Shown here: positions 6,852 to 14,021 of the stretch, in pieces
Numbering within the stretch: the first letter of the stretch is position 1
Layout: every line of letters starts with the position of its first letter
Origin: Faecalibacterium sp. UBA1360
GTDB lineage: Bacteria > Bacillota > Clostridia > Oscillospirales > Ruminococcaceae
NCBI GenBank assembly: GCA_002306375.1
Contig: DBRU01000110.1
Coordinates: 60,266 to 81,789, forward strand
DNA length: 21,524 bases
Direction of reading: 5' to 3'
Made by a program: the position numbers and the translations under genes
The notes under the pieces: generated by a model
What the model saw: the letters and a program-made list of their open reading frames with translations, nothing else
Told to the model about the DNA's origin: nothing
Databases searched by the model: none

Positions 6852-8027
6852 ATGGCAAAGCGAGTGTTTTTGATCGTTCTGGATTCCTTCGGCATCGGCG
6901 CCGAACCCGACGCCGCGCTTTTTGGTGACGCTGGCACCAACACCCTGGCGGCCATTGCTGCGCACCCGAATTTTGCCGGCAAACATCTGGCAAAGTTGGG
7001 GCTGTTCAATGTCGACGGCGTACGCTGCGGTCAGGCCGACCCTGCGCCTGTTGGCTGCTATGCCCGCCTGCGGGAGGCCAGCGCCGGCAAGGATACCACC
7101 ATCGGTCACTGGGAGATCGCGGGGCTTTTGTCGCCCCAGCCGCTGCCCACCTTCCCGGACGGATTCCCCGGGGAGCTGCTGGACGAGTTCACGGCCCGCA
7201 CCGGGTACGGGGTGCTGTGCAACAAACCCTATTCCGGCACACAGGTCATCCATGATTATGGCGAGGAGCACCTGCGCACCGGCAAGCTGATCGTCTACAC
7301 CTCGGCGGACAGCGTGTTCCAGATCGCTGCCCATGAGGACCTTGTCCCTATCGAAAAACTGTATGAGATCTGCCAGACCGCCCGGGACATGCTGCAAGGC
7401 CCCTGGGGCGTTGGCCGGGTCATCGCCCGTCCCTTTGTGGGCAGCTGCGCCGGCGACTTTGCCCGGACCCCGCACCGGCACGACTATTCATTGCTGCCGC
7501 CGGCCCCCACTTTGCTGGACAAGTTGCAGGCCGCGGGCAAACAGACCATCGGCGTGGGCAAGATCCACGATATTTTTGCCGGCCAGGGCGTGGGCGAGAC
7601 CATCCGAACTGCCGGCAACACCGAGGGCCTGGCCGTCACCCTGTCGCTGGCCGATCGGAAGTTTGAAGGGCTGGCGTTTGTCAATCTGGTGGACTTTGAT
7701 ATGCTGTACGGCCATCGCCGGGATGTGGCGGGCTACGCGGCCGCCACGGCGGAATTTGACGCCTGGCTGCCCGCCTTTATGGACAAAATGCGTCCGGACG
7801 ACATTTTGATGATCACGGCCGACCACGGCTGCGACCCGTCCTACCAAAAGACCACCGACCACACCCGGGAGTATGTGCCCTATCTTTTGTACGGGCAAGA
7901 ACTGCGTCAGGGCGTGGACCTGGGAACGCGGTACAGCTTTGGCACCATTGCGGACACGGTCTGCCAGGCGCTGGGCGTGCCGGCCGATGTGGCCGGATGC
8001 GGGGTGTGGCGTGAAGTCGCCCGCTGA
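6852..8027 (+). CDS. deoB: Phosphopentomutase
   Basis: DeoB interconverts ribose 1-phosphate and ribose 5-phosphate (and the deoxy forms), linking nucleoside breakdown to central metabolism. The 391-residue size is normal. The alkaline phosphatase superfamily metal sites are visible: VLDSFGIGAEPD near the start, GTNTL (the phosphorylated Thr is in this region), GKDTTIGHWEIAG, DFDMLYGHRRD and ITADHGCDPSYQKTTDHTREYVPYLLYG near the end. The start has a clear AAGGAG site eight bases before the ATG at 6852. The next gene begins 28 bases after the stop, so deoB heads a three-gene unit. No other nucleoside gene (deoD, pdp) is in the window. Confidence 0.96.
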   Translation: MAKRVFLIVLDSFGIGAEPDAALFGDAGTNTLAAIAAHPNFAGKHLAKLGLFNVDGVRCGQADPAPVGCYARLREASAGKDTTIGHWEIAGLLSPQPLPTFPDGFPGELLDEFTARTGYGVLCNKPYSGTQVIHDYGEEHLRTGKLIVYTSADSVFQIAAHEDLVPIEKLYEICQTARDMLQGPWGVGRVIARPFVGSCAGDFARTPHRHDYSLLPPAPTLLDKLQAAGKQTIGVGKIHDIFAGQGVGETIRTAGNTEGLAVTLSLADRKFEGLAFVNLVDFDMLYGHRRDVAGYAAATAEFDAWLPAFMDKMRPDDILMITADHGCDPSYQKTTDHTREYVPYLLYGQELRQGVDLGTRYSFGTIADTVCQALGVPADVAGCGVWREVAR

Positions 8028-8055
8028 GGCGCCGACGCGCCGGAAAGGAAGGCTT

Positions 8056-8871
8056 TTGCAGATCGTATTGTATGCGCTGGCCGGGTTTATGCTTTTGTAC
8101 TCGGTCCTTTTGGTGTTTACCAGCAATTTCAATTTGGGAAATCTGATCGTCTGGCTGCTTACCGCAGCTTGCTGGGTATACGCCCTGTGGCATCGCCCGC
8201 TCAATGCCTGGTTCACGGGCTGTACGGCGGGGCGCGTCACGTTGGCCGTGCTGGCGGTGGGGGCGGCGGTGTACGCGGTACTGCTGGGGTTTGTGGCCGT
8301 CAGCGGCTACGCCAACCCGCCCGCCGGCAACGAACAGATCGTTGTGGTGCTGGGCGCGGGGCTGCGGCGGGACAAGCCCAGCCTGCTTTTGCGCTATCGC
8401 CTGGACAAGGCCTATGAGTATGCTGTCGCTCACCCGGACGCCGTGGTCATCACCACCGGCGGCCAGGGCCGGGACGAGTGGGTGCCCGAAGGGCAGGCCA
8501 TGCGGCAGTATCTGATCGACAAGGGTCTGGACCCCGACCGCGTCCTGGAAGAAACGCGCTCCACATCCACCGAGGAAAACTTTGCCTTTGCCAAACAGAT
8601 CCTGGAAGCTGAGGGTTACGATACCGGCGGGTCTATCGTGTATGTGACCAACGCCTTCCACTGTTACCGGGCCGGCAAGTATGCCGCCATGGCCGGTTTT
8701 GGCGACGCCCACGCGTTGCCTGCGGGCATTCCGCTGCGCAGCGTGCCCACCTGTTATCTGCGAGAAGTGCTGGCCGTTTTGTACTACTGGGTGTTCCGCT
8801 CGTCGGAAAGCGGCTTCATGCAGGGCATGGTGGGGCTGCTGAGTTTGAACAAAAGATTCTTTTATCGCTGA
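8056..8871 (+). CDS. YdcF-like (DUF218) membrane protein
   Basis: A 271-residue protein with three predicted N-terminal membrane helices (about 3-22, 29-46 and 60-84) and a DUF218/YdcF domain. The domain landmarks are VVVLGAGLRRDKPSLLLRYRL (97-116), VVITTGGQGRDEWVPEGQAM (130-149, the Rossmann-like turn and conserved E-A), TSTEENFAFAKQIL (170-183) and VTNAFHCYRA (197-206). Proteins of this family (SanA, ElyC) are linked to envelope and peptidoglycan precursor traffic, but no reaction is established. I chose TTG at 8056, with GGAAAGGAAGG just before it, over a GTG at 8011 that overlaps deoB. It is part of the deoB unit. Confidence 0.82.
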   Translation: MQIVLYALAGFMLLYSVLLVFTSNFNLGNLIVWLLTAACWVYALWHRPLNAWFTGCTAGRVTLAVLAVGAAVYAVLLGFVAVSGYANPPAGNEQIVVVLGAGLRRDKPSLLLRYRLDKAYEYAVAHPDAVVITTGGQGRDEWVPEGQAMRQYLIDKGLDPDRVLEETRSTSTEENFAFAKQILEAEGYDTGGSIVYVTNAFHCYRAGKYAAMAGFGDAHALPAGIPLRSVPTCYLREVLAVLYYWVFRSSESGFMQGMVGLLSLNKRFFYR

Positions 8872-8913
8872 ATTTTGCGGGCCTTCGTCTGATGTAAGGA
8901 GGAAAAAAGTATC

Positions 8914-9675
8914 ATGCAGATCCGTTATTATAAAGAATACAGCCACAATCTGGGCCGGGACATGGAATTTAAGGTTTACGGCCACACAGGCCGTCCGATT
9001 TTGATTTTCCCCTGCCAGAGCGGTCGTTTTTTTGACTGGGAGGACCGTGGGATGTGCAACATCGCCGCGCCCTGGATCGACGCTGGCAAATTGCAGATCT
9101 TTTGCGTGGACAGCATCGACGGCGAAAGCTGGGACAATCCCGGGCCCTGCCGCCCGCGCATCGAAGCCCATGAGCGGTGGTTCCGCTACGTCTGCGACGA
9201 GCTGGTGCCTCGCATGCTGGAGATCAACCGGGAACAGGGGCCCGACCATACGGGCCGCATCCTGACTGGCGGGGCCAGTATGGGGGCGGCCCACGCAGTC
9301 AACTTCTATCTGCGGCGGCCCGATCTGTTCGGCGGCACCATCGCCCTCAGCGGCGTGTATTCGGCCCGGATGTTCTTTGGCGATTATATGGACGATCTGG
9401 TGTATGCCAACAGTCCCTGTGATTATATGCGCAATTTCCCGGCCGGGCATCCCTACTATGACCTGTACGCCAAAGCCGACCGTTTTATCATCTGTTGCGG
9501 TCAGGGCGCGTGGGAGGACGAATTGCTGGCCTCCACGCTGGAACTGAAGAATATTCTCGAAAGCAAGGGCATCCACCCGTTTGTGGATATCTGGGGCAAG
9601 GATGTGGCCCACGACTGGCCCTGGTGGGAAAAGCAGTGGCCTTATTTCCTGGAGATGACGCTGGGCCAGCCGTGA
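8914..9675 (+). CDS. Esterase-family alpha/beta hydrolase
   Basis: A 253-residue member of the putative esterase group (esterase D, PF00756 type). The catalytic set is visible: nucleophile Ser122 in TGGASMGAAHA, an acid candidate E201 in CGQGAWEDE, and His233 in KDVAHDWPWW. The mid-domain CVDSIDGESWD (64-74) is conserved in the group. There is no signal peptide, so it is cytosolic. A good AGGAGG site precedes the ATG at 8914; it lies 42 bases after the YdcF-like gene in the same direction. Substrate unknown: thioesters or acylated sugars are possible. The terminator at 9702-9751 ends the unit. Confidence 0.86.
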   Translation: MQIRYYKEYSHNLGRDMEFKVYGHTGRPILIFPCQSGRFFDWEDRGMCNIAAPWIDAGKLQIFCVDSIDGESWDNPGPCRPRIEAHERWFRYVCDELVPRMLEINREQGPDHTGRILTGGASMGAAHAVNFYLRRPDLFGGTIALSGVYSARMFFGDYMDDLVYANSPCDYMRNFPAGHPYYDLYAKADRFIICCGQGAWEDELLASTLELKNILESKGIHPFVDIWGKDVAHDWPWWEKQWPYFLEMTLGQP

Positions 9676-9690
9676 CCAAACACGCTAAAC

Positions 9691-9751
9691 CAAAACAAAA
9701 ACACCGCCGCGGGCGCGCTGTGAAGCGACATCCCAAGGCGGTGCTTTTCTG
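9691..9751. terminator. Bidirectional terminator between esterase and coaX
   Basis: CACCGCC (9702-9708) pairs with GGCGGTG (9737-9743) around a loop of 28 bases. In the plus direction it is followed by CTTTTCTGTTTT, and in the minus direction by TTTTTGTTTTGG. It can therefore stop both the esterase unit and coaX, which ends at 9764. Confidence 0.75.
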
Positions 9752-9763
9752 TTTTGGGTAGAT

Positions 9764-10537
9764 TCAGGTGGCGGGAGCGTTTCGGTCATACAAAACCCGC
9801 AGGCCCTTGAACAAAAGGTCGGCATCGTACAGAACGCGGCGGCGGCAGCAGGGGATGATGCAGGGGGCAAGCCCGCCGGTGGCCACGACGGTCAGCGGTG
9901 CGCCCAGTTCGGCCTCCACCCGGTCGGTCAGACCCTCCAGCATGGCAGCGGTGCCAAAAATGGCGCCGCTGTTCAAACAGCCCACCGTATCTTTACCGAT
10001 CAGGCTGGCAGGGGGTTCGGGGGCGATGGGAGGCAGCTGGGCGGTGCCGGCGCTGATGGCTCGCAGGCTGGTCTGTACCCCCGGCACGATAAACCCGCCC
10101 AGGAACCGTCGGTCGGCGTCAATGACGTTGTAGGTGCTGGCGGTGCCCAGGTCCACGGTCATGCAGGGCAAGGGATACAGCGCCGCGGCTGCTGCGGCGT
10201 CGGCCAGGCGGTCCTGACCCACGCGTTCGGGGGCATCGACCGCAAATTGCAGCCCCGTATCCAGGGTATGGCTGACCCGCAGCGGCGCCAAGCCGGTCAG
10301 GCGCAGGACGGCCCGGGCCAGATGATCGCTGAGCACCGGCACCACGCTGCACACGATGGCCCCCGTGCAGGCAGCGGCGTCAAAGCCCACCCTGCGCAGC
10401 AAAAAACGCAGTTCGGCTGTGTACTCGTCCTGCGTGCAGCGCGGGCGGGTCACCATGCGGAAGGTGAACAGCACGTTGGAGCCGTCCAACCCGCCGATGC
10501 AGATGTTGGTGTTGCCGATGTCCACCGCCAGGATCAT
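9764..10537 (-). CDS. coaX: Type III pantothenate kinase
   Basis: CoaX phosphorylates pantothenate to start CoA synthesis; the type III enzyme needs a monovalent cation and is not inhibited by CoA. The 257-residue protein shows the ASKHA fold motifs: AVDIGNTNICIG (4-15, phosphate-binding loop), CSVVP (63-67), RVGQDR (105-110, with the catalytic Asp109) and TVDLGTASTYN (127-137). GGFIVPGVQ (147-155) is also typical. The ATG at 10537 follows AGAGGA. It faces coaBC across a shared promoter region. Unusually, the C-terminal end is a little rich in Cys (PCIIPCC). Confidence 0.95.
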   Translation of the reverse strand: MILAVDIGNTNICIGGLDGSNVLFTFRMVTRPRCTQDEYTAELRFLLRRVGFDAAACTGAIVCSVVPVLSDHLARAVLRLTGLAPLRVSHTLDTGLQFAVDAPERVGQDRLADAAAAAALYPLPCMTVDLGTASTYNVIDADRRFLGGFIVPGVQTSLRAISAGTAQLPPIAPEPPASLIGKDTVGCLNSGAIFGTAAMLEGLTDRVEAELGAPLTVVATGGLAPCIIPCCRRRVLYDADLLFKGLRVLYDRNAPAT

Positions 10538-10558
10538 ACCGTTTCCTCTTTTCCGTTT

Positions 10559-10581
10559 CAGATCACTTTTCAGATCACTTT
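10559..10581. repeat. Tandem direct repeat in the coaX leader
   Basis: CAGATCACTTT occurs twice (10559-10569 and 10571-10581), separated by one T, giving a period of 12 bases. On the minus strand it reads AAAGTGATCTG twice, and lies between the coaX -10 box and its ribosome site, at about +1 to +20 of the message. It could be an operator for a repressor or a simple slippage product. Confidence 0.85.
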
Positions 10582-10583
10582 AG

Positions 10584-10611
10584 ATTATACCAGCCTTTAC
10601 AACGAAGTCAA
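10584..10611 (-). promoter_or_regulatory. coaX promoter
   Basis: On the minus strand TTGACT (10606-10611) and TATAAT (10584-10589) are separated by 16 bases. Both boxes are near consensus. The -35 lies inside the spacer of the opposite-facing coaBC promoter. Confidence 0.83.
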
Positions 10612-10624
10612 ACCGCCCTATAAT
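10596..10624 (+). promoter_or_regulatory. coaBC promoter
   Basis: TTTACA (10596-10601), 17 bases, then a perfect TATAAT (10619-10624). It overlaps the coaX promoter so that both polymerases cannot bind at the same time. The coaBC ATG at 10664 follows with a GAGGAGG site. Confidence 0.85.
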
Positions 10625-10663
10625 AAAACCGACCACCGAACCCGTTAAGAGGAGGACCTGACC

Positions 10664-11860
10664 ATGGCAAAGGACCTGCAAGGCAATACCATCGTGCTGG
10701 GCATCACCGGCGGCATCGCTGCCTACAAAATGCCCAACGTGGCCCACACGCTGGCCAAGCGCGGGGCAGATGTGCATGTGCTGATGACCAAACACGCCAC
10801 CGAGTTCATCGCGCCCCTGGTATTTGAGACGCTGACCAACAACCGCTGCATCGTGGATACCTTTGACCGCAATTTCCAGTACGATGTGGCCCATGTCTCG
10901 CTGGCCAACACCGCCGACCTGATGCTGATCGCTCCGGCCACCGCCAACGTGATCGCTAAGTTTGCCCATGGTCTGGCCGACGATATGCTCACCACCGTAA
11001 CCCTGGCTGCCGCCTGCCCCAAGCTCGTGGCCCCGGCCATGAACACCCATATGCTGGAAAACCCCATCACGCAGGACAACATCGAGACGTTGCGTCGCTA
11101 TGGCTTCACAGTGATCCCTTCAGGGTCCGGCATGCTGGCCTGCGGGGATGTGGGCAGCGGACGTTTGCCAGAGGAGCAGACGCTGATCGATTATGTAGAC
11201 CGGGAACTGCTGTGCCAAAAGGATCTGGCCGGCAAAAAGGTCGTCGTGTCCGCCGGGGCCACCAGCGAACCAATGGACCCGGTGCGTTATCTGACCAACC
11301 ACTCCACCGGCAAGATGGGCTATGCCATCGCCCGGGCCTGTATGCTGCGCGGGGCCGACGTCACGCTGCTCAGCGCCGCCACCGCTTTGCGGCCGGTGCC
11401 GTTTGTCAAAACCGTGCCCTTTACCACGGCCGCCGATCTGTTTGAGGCTGTCAAGACCCATGCCCTGGATGCCGACGCGCTGGTCATGGCGGCCGCCGTG
11501 GCCGATTACCGCCCCGCCACCGTGGCGGCCAACAAGGTCAAGAAAAAGGACGGGGAGCTGAGCCTGGCACTGGAGCGCACCCAGGACATTCTGGCCTGGG
11601 TGGGCGCCAACAAACCGGCCGGGCTGTTCGTGTGCGGTTTTTCCATGGAGACCGAGAATCTTCTGGAAAATTCCACCGCCAAGCTGCACAAAAAGAATCT
11701 GGATATGATCGTGGCCAACAATCTCACGACCCCGGGCGCCGGGTTCGGAGTGGATACCAACGTGGTCACCCTCATCACGGCCGAAGGCTCTCAGGCCCTG
11801 CCCCTGCAAAGCAAGGACGAAGTGGCCATGCGCATCGCCGACGCCATCGCCGAAGCCTGA
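10664..11860 (+). CDS. coaBC: Phosphopantothenoylcysteine decarboxylase/phosphopantothenate-cysteine ligase
   Basis: The bifunctional CoaBC (Dfp) joins 4'-phosphopantothenate with cysteine and decarboxylates the product to 4'-phosphopantetheine. The 398-residue protein has an N-terminal flavoprotein decarboxylase (CoaC): GITGGIAAYK (FMN binding), DVAHVSLANTAD with the catalytic His, PAMNTHML and SGMLACGDVGSGRLPE (residues about 148-163). The C-terminal ligase (CoaB) starts near 185 with KKVVVSAGATSEPMDPVRYL, then NHSTGKMGYAIA and AAAVADYRP. Both active halves are intact. With coaX next door, pantothenate kinase and the next two CoA steps are coded together. A terminator hairpin follows at 11881. 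Confidence 0.97.
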   Translation: MAKDLQGNTIVLGITGGIAAYKMPNVAHTLAKRGADVHVLMTKHATEFIAPLVFETLTNNRCIVDTFDRNFQYDVAHVSLANTADLMLIAPATANVIAKFAHGLADDMLTTVTLAAACPKLVAPAMNTHMLENPITQDNIETLRRYGFTVIPSGSGMLACGDVGSGRLPEEQTLIDYVDRELLCQKDLAGKKVVVSAGATSEPMDPVRYLTNHSTGKMGYAIARACMLRGADVTLLSAATALRPVPFVKTVPFTTAADLFEAVKTHALDADALVMAAAVADYRPATVAANKVKKKDGELSLALERTQDILAWVGANKPAGLFVCGFSMETENLLENSTAKLHKKNLDMIVANNLTTPGAGFGVDTNVVTLITAEGSQALPLQSKDEVAMRIADAIAEA

Positions 11861-11880
11861 ACTCCGCCTTTTACATCTTC

Positions 11881-11925
11881 AAAAGCGCCAGCATCTTTCC
11901 GCCGGAAAGGTGCTGGCGCTTTTTG
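11881..11925 (+). terminator. coaBC terminator
   Basis: A nearly perfect stem of about 20 base pairs (AAAAGCGCCAGCA... with ...TGCTGGCGCTTTT) with a GCC loop, followed by TTTTTG. It lies 20 bases after the coaBC stop. The 11926-12003 stretch after it holds no gene. Confidence 0.92.
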
Positions 11926-12003
11926 TATGCCGTAAACAAAGATTTTGTCGGCAGATTTCACAACTCTTCAAAACTCTATCCCACAATTTTCACAAAGCAG
12001 GCC

Positions 12004-12009
12004 TATAAT
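12004..12009 (+). promoter_or_regulatory. -10 box before the Gld-like ABC operon
   Basis: A perfect TATAAT at 12004-12009. No convincing -35 box is present at 16-18 bases upstream, so activation by another factor or a weak basal promoter is possible. The mRNA start would be near 12016. Confidence 0.55.
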
Positions 12010-12078
12010 CAGGTACGGTCAACCATGCGGGCGTGGGTCAATGCGCCCGAACATCCAGTCGAAAAGGGAGTGTGTATC

Positions 12079-13134
12079 TTGATCGAAGTCAGCCATCTGA
12101 CCAAGCGCTACGGCGCGCATGTTGCGGTCGATGACATCAGCTTTACCGTCGAGGACGGCTGCATTTATGGGCTTCTGGGCCCCAACGGCGCGGGCAAGTC
12201 CACCACGATGAACGTCATCACCGGGTATTTGTCGCCCACCAGCGGCACCGTCACCATTGACGGGCACGACATTCAGGAAGAACCCCAGGCCGCCAAGGCC
12301 TGCATCGGCTATTTGCCCGAGATCCCGCCGCTTTATACCGACATGACGGTGCGGGAGTATCTGGGGTTTGTGGCCGAACTCAAAGGCGTCAAGCCCAAGA
12401 CTGCCCGGGACGATGATGTGGCGCGGGTGTGTGAGCGGGCAGCGTTGCAGGGGATGGAAGGCCGCCTGATCCGCAACCTGTCCAAGGGCTACCGCCAGCG
12501 CGTGGGCGTGGCGGCGGCGCTGTTGGGCGACCCAAAAGTCATCATCCTGGACGAACCCACTGTGGGGCTTGATCCTGCCCAGATGATTGAGATTCGCTCT
12601 TTGATCCACGACCTGGGCAAAACGCACACGGTCATTCTGTCCAGCCACATTCTCAGCGAGGTACAGAGCGTCTGCGACCGGGTGCTGATCATCTCGGGCG
12701 GTAAGCTGGCCGCTCAGGGCACGCCAGAAGAACTGGCTGCCAGGCTGGCGGCGCAGGGCGTGATCTCGGCCACGGCCCAGGGCACGCGGGAACAGGTGCT
12801 GGCCGCCGCAAAGGGTGTTGCGGGTCTGACCGATATCCAGATCACCGCCGAGCGCGCAGACGAAGTCAGCTTTACTGCCGCCAGTGCCGACGGCGCCGAT
12901 CTGCGCGCGGCGCTTTCGGCGGCGTTGGCCGCCGCGGGCTGCCCGGTCTTGAATCTGACAAGCCAGCAGATGAGCCTTGAGGATATCTTCCTGCAATTGA
13001 CCGAAAACGATCCCGCCGCGGCTGACGACCTCACTGAGGAAGGCGAGACTGCCCCCGAGGCAAATGAAGCGGAACCCGCAGAGCTCGAGGCGGAACCCGC
13101 GGAGCCCGAAGCGCCGGAAGAAAAGGAGGAATGA
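12079..13134 (+). CDS. Gld-like ABC transporter ATPase with acidic C-terminal tail
   Basis: A 351-residue ABC ATPase that should power an ABC-2 type transporter. Seen: Walker A GPNGAGKST (34-42), a GYLPEIPPLY segment (78-87) where the Q-loop lies and which is typical of the GldA-like group, the signature LSKGYRQRVG (134-143), Walker B VIILDEPT (154-161) and H190. The C-terminal region after about 220 is the DUF4162-like domain, and the last 40 residues are a Glu/Ala/Pro-rich acidic tail (EAEPAELEAEPAEPEAPEE). The TTG at 12079 is the chosen start: an AAGGGAG site lies about nine bases before it, and the product begins with the standard MIEVSHLTKRYG. An ATG at 12025 was rejected. The permease starts three bases after the stop. 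Confidence 0.9.
   Translation: MIEVSHLTKRYGAHVAVDDISFTVEDGCIYGLLGPNGAGKSTTMNVITGYLSPTSGTVTIDGHDIQEEPQAAKACIGYLPEIPPLYTDMTVREYLGFVAELKGVKPKTARDDDVARVCERAALQGMEGRLIRNLSKGYRQRVGVAAALLGDPKVIILDEPTVGLDPAQMIEIRSLIHDLGKTHTVILSSHILSEVQSVCDRVLIISGGKLAAQGTPEELAARLAAQGVISATAQGTREQVLAAAKGVAGLTDIQITAERADEVSFTAASADGADLRAALSAALAAAGCPVLNLTSQQMSLEDIFLQLTENDPAAADDLTEEGETAPEANEAEPAELEAEPAEPEAPEEKEE
13066..13107 (+). repeat. 21-base tandem repeat in the ATPase tail
   Basis: Two in-frame copies of a 21-base unit (13066-13086 and 13087-13107, 18 of 21 bases identical) code for EAEPAEL and EAEPAEP in the acidic tail. The differences are silent apart from the last Leu/Pro, so the tail is a coding minisatellite. Confidence 0.85.
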
Positions 13135-13137
13135 GCC

Positions 13138-14001
13138 GTGCTTGCCATTTTCAAACGGGAGACCAAAAGCTATTTCACCGGCATGATCGGGTATGTGGTC
13201 ATCGGCGTGATCCTGGCGTTCATCGGCCTGTATTACAGCGCCAACTGCCTGATTTACGCCACGTCGGATTTTTCCATTATTTTGTATTCCACCACGCTGG
13301 TCATGCTGTTCGTGCTGCCGGCGCTGAGCATGCGCAGCTTTGCGGATGAACGCCGCAACAAGACCGATCAGCTGCTTTTGACCAGCCCGGTCACTGTGCC
13401 GCAGATCGTACTGGGCAAGTACCTGGCCCAGCTGGTGGTGTTTGCCGTGCCCTTGGCTGTGGCTTGTGTCATGCCGCTGATTTTGACGGCCTTCGGTACC
13501 GTGTCGCTGACCAGCGCCTATTCGTCGCTGTTCTGCTATTTTCTGTTGGGAGCCTGCTGCATCGCCGTGGGGACCTTTATTTCTGCCCTGACCGAAAACC
13601 AGATCATTGCCTACCTGGCTACCTTCGGCGTGCTGCTGGTGTGCTATCTGATCCAGAGCATCCAGACGCTGTTCACCAGCGGAAACACCCTGGCCTTTGT
13701 CATCTTCTGCATCGTGCTGGCCATCGCCTCGGTCCTTGTGGGTCTTTTGTGCAAAAGCGTCACGGTAGGCAGCGGCGTGTTTTGCGTAGGCGCGGTGGTG
13801 CTGCTGGTGCTGTTCAAGCTGCGCCCGGCCTGGCTGCTCACGGCGTTTGACAGCGTTTTGGACGCCATCGCGCTGTTCGCCCCCTTTGAGACCTTTGTGG
13901 GCGGTATGTTCAGCCTGACGGTGGTCGTGTATTATCTGTCGGTCTCGGCGCTGTTTTTGTTCCTGACCGGCCAGGCGCTGGAACGGCGCCGCTGGAACTG
14001 A
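13138..14001 (+). CDS. ABC-2 type permease, GldF-like
   Basis: A 287-residue membrane protein with about six to eight predicted helices (roughly 15-35, 45-65, 97-118, 128-150, 155-175, 185-205, 210-227 and 258-280). The block SMRSFADERRNKTDQLLLTSPV at 64-85, between the second and third helices, is the cytoplasmic coupling segment common in GldF/ABC-2 permeases. It starts with GTG at 13138, three bases after the ATPase stop, with the ATPase's final AGGAGG-like bases as ribosome site. It should make the pore with the ATPase. The exported cargo is unknown. Confidence 0.88.
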   Translation: MLAIFKRETKSYFTGMIGYVVIGVILAFIGLYYSANCLIYATSDFSIILYSTTLVMLFVLPALSMRSFADERRNKTDQLLLTSPVTVPQIVLGKYLAQLVVFAVPLAVACVMPLILTAFGTVSLTSAYSSLFCYFLLGACCIAVGTFISALTENQIIAYLATFGVLLVCYLIQSIQTLFTSGNTLAFVIFCIVLAIASVLVGLLCKSVTVGSGVFCVGAVVLLVLFKLRPAWLLTAFDSVLDAIALFAPFETFVGGMFSLTVVVYYLSVSALFLFLTGQALERRRWN

Positions 14002-14021
14002 AACAAGGAGGGGACAAGACC

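Noticed and set aside
4811..6928. A 705-residue open frame on the plus strand across pyk.
   Set aside because: It runs antisense to pyk, whose motifs are unmistakable, and is His/Gly/Asp-rich as expected from antisense of a GC-rich gene.
7813..9612. A 599-residue minus-strand frame over deoB, the YdcF-like gene and the esterase.
   Set aside because: Spans three well-supported plus-strand genes, so it is a shadow.
12025..12078. ATG at 12025 as an N-terminal extension of the ABC ATPase.
   Set aside because: It has no ribosome site, lies about ten bases from the expected mRNA start, and the family begins at MIEV, encoded from TTG 12079.
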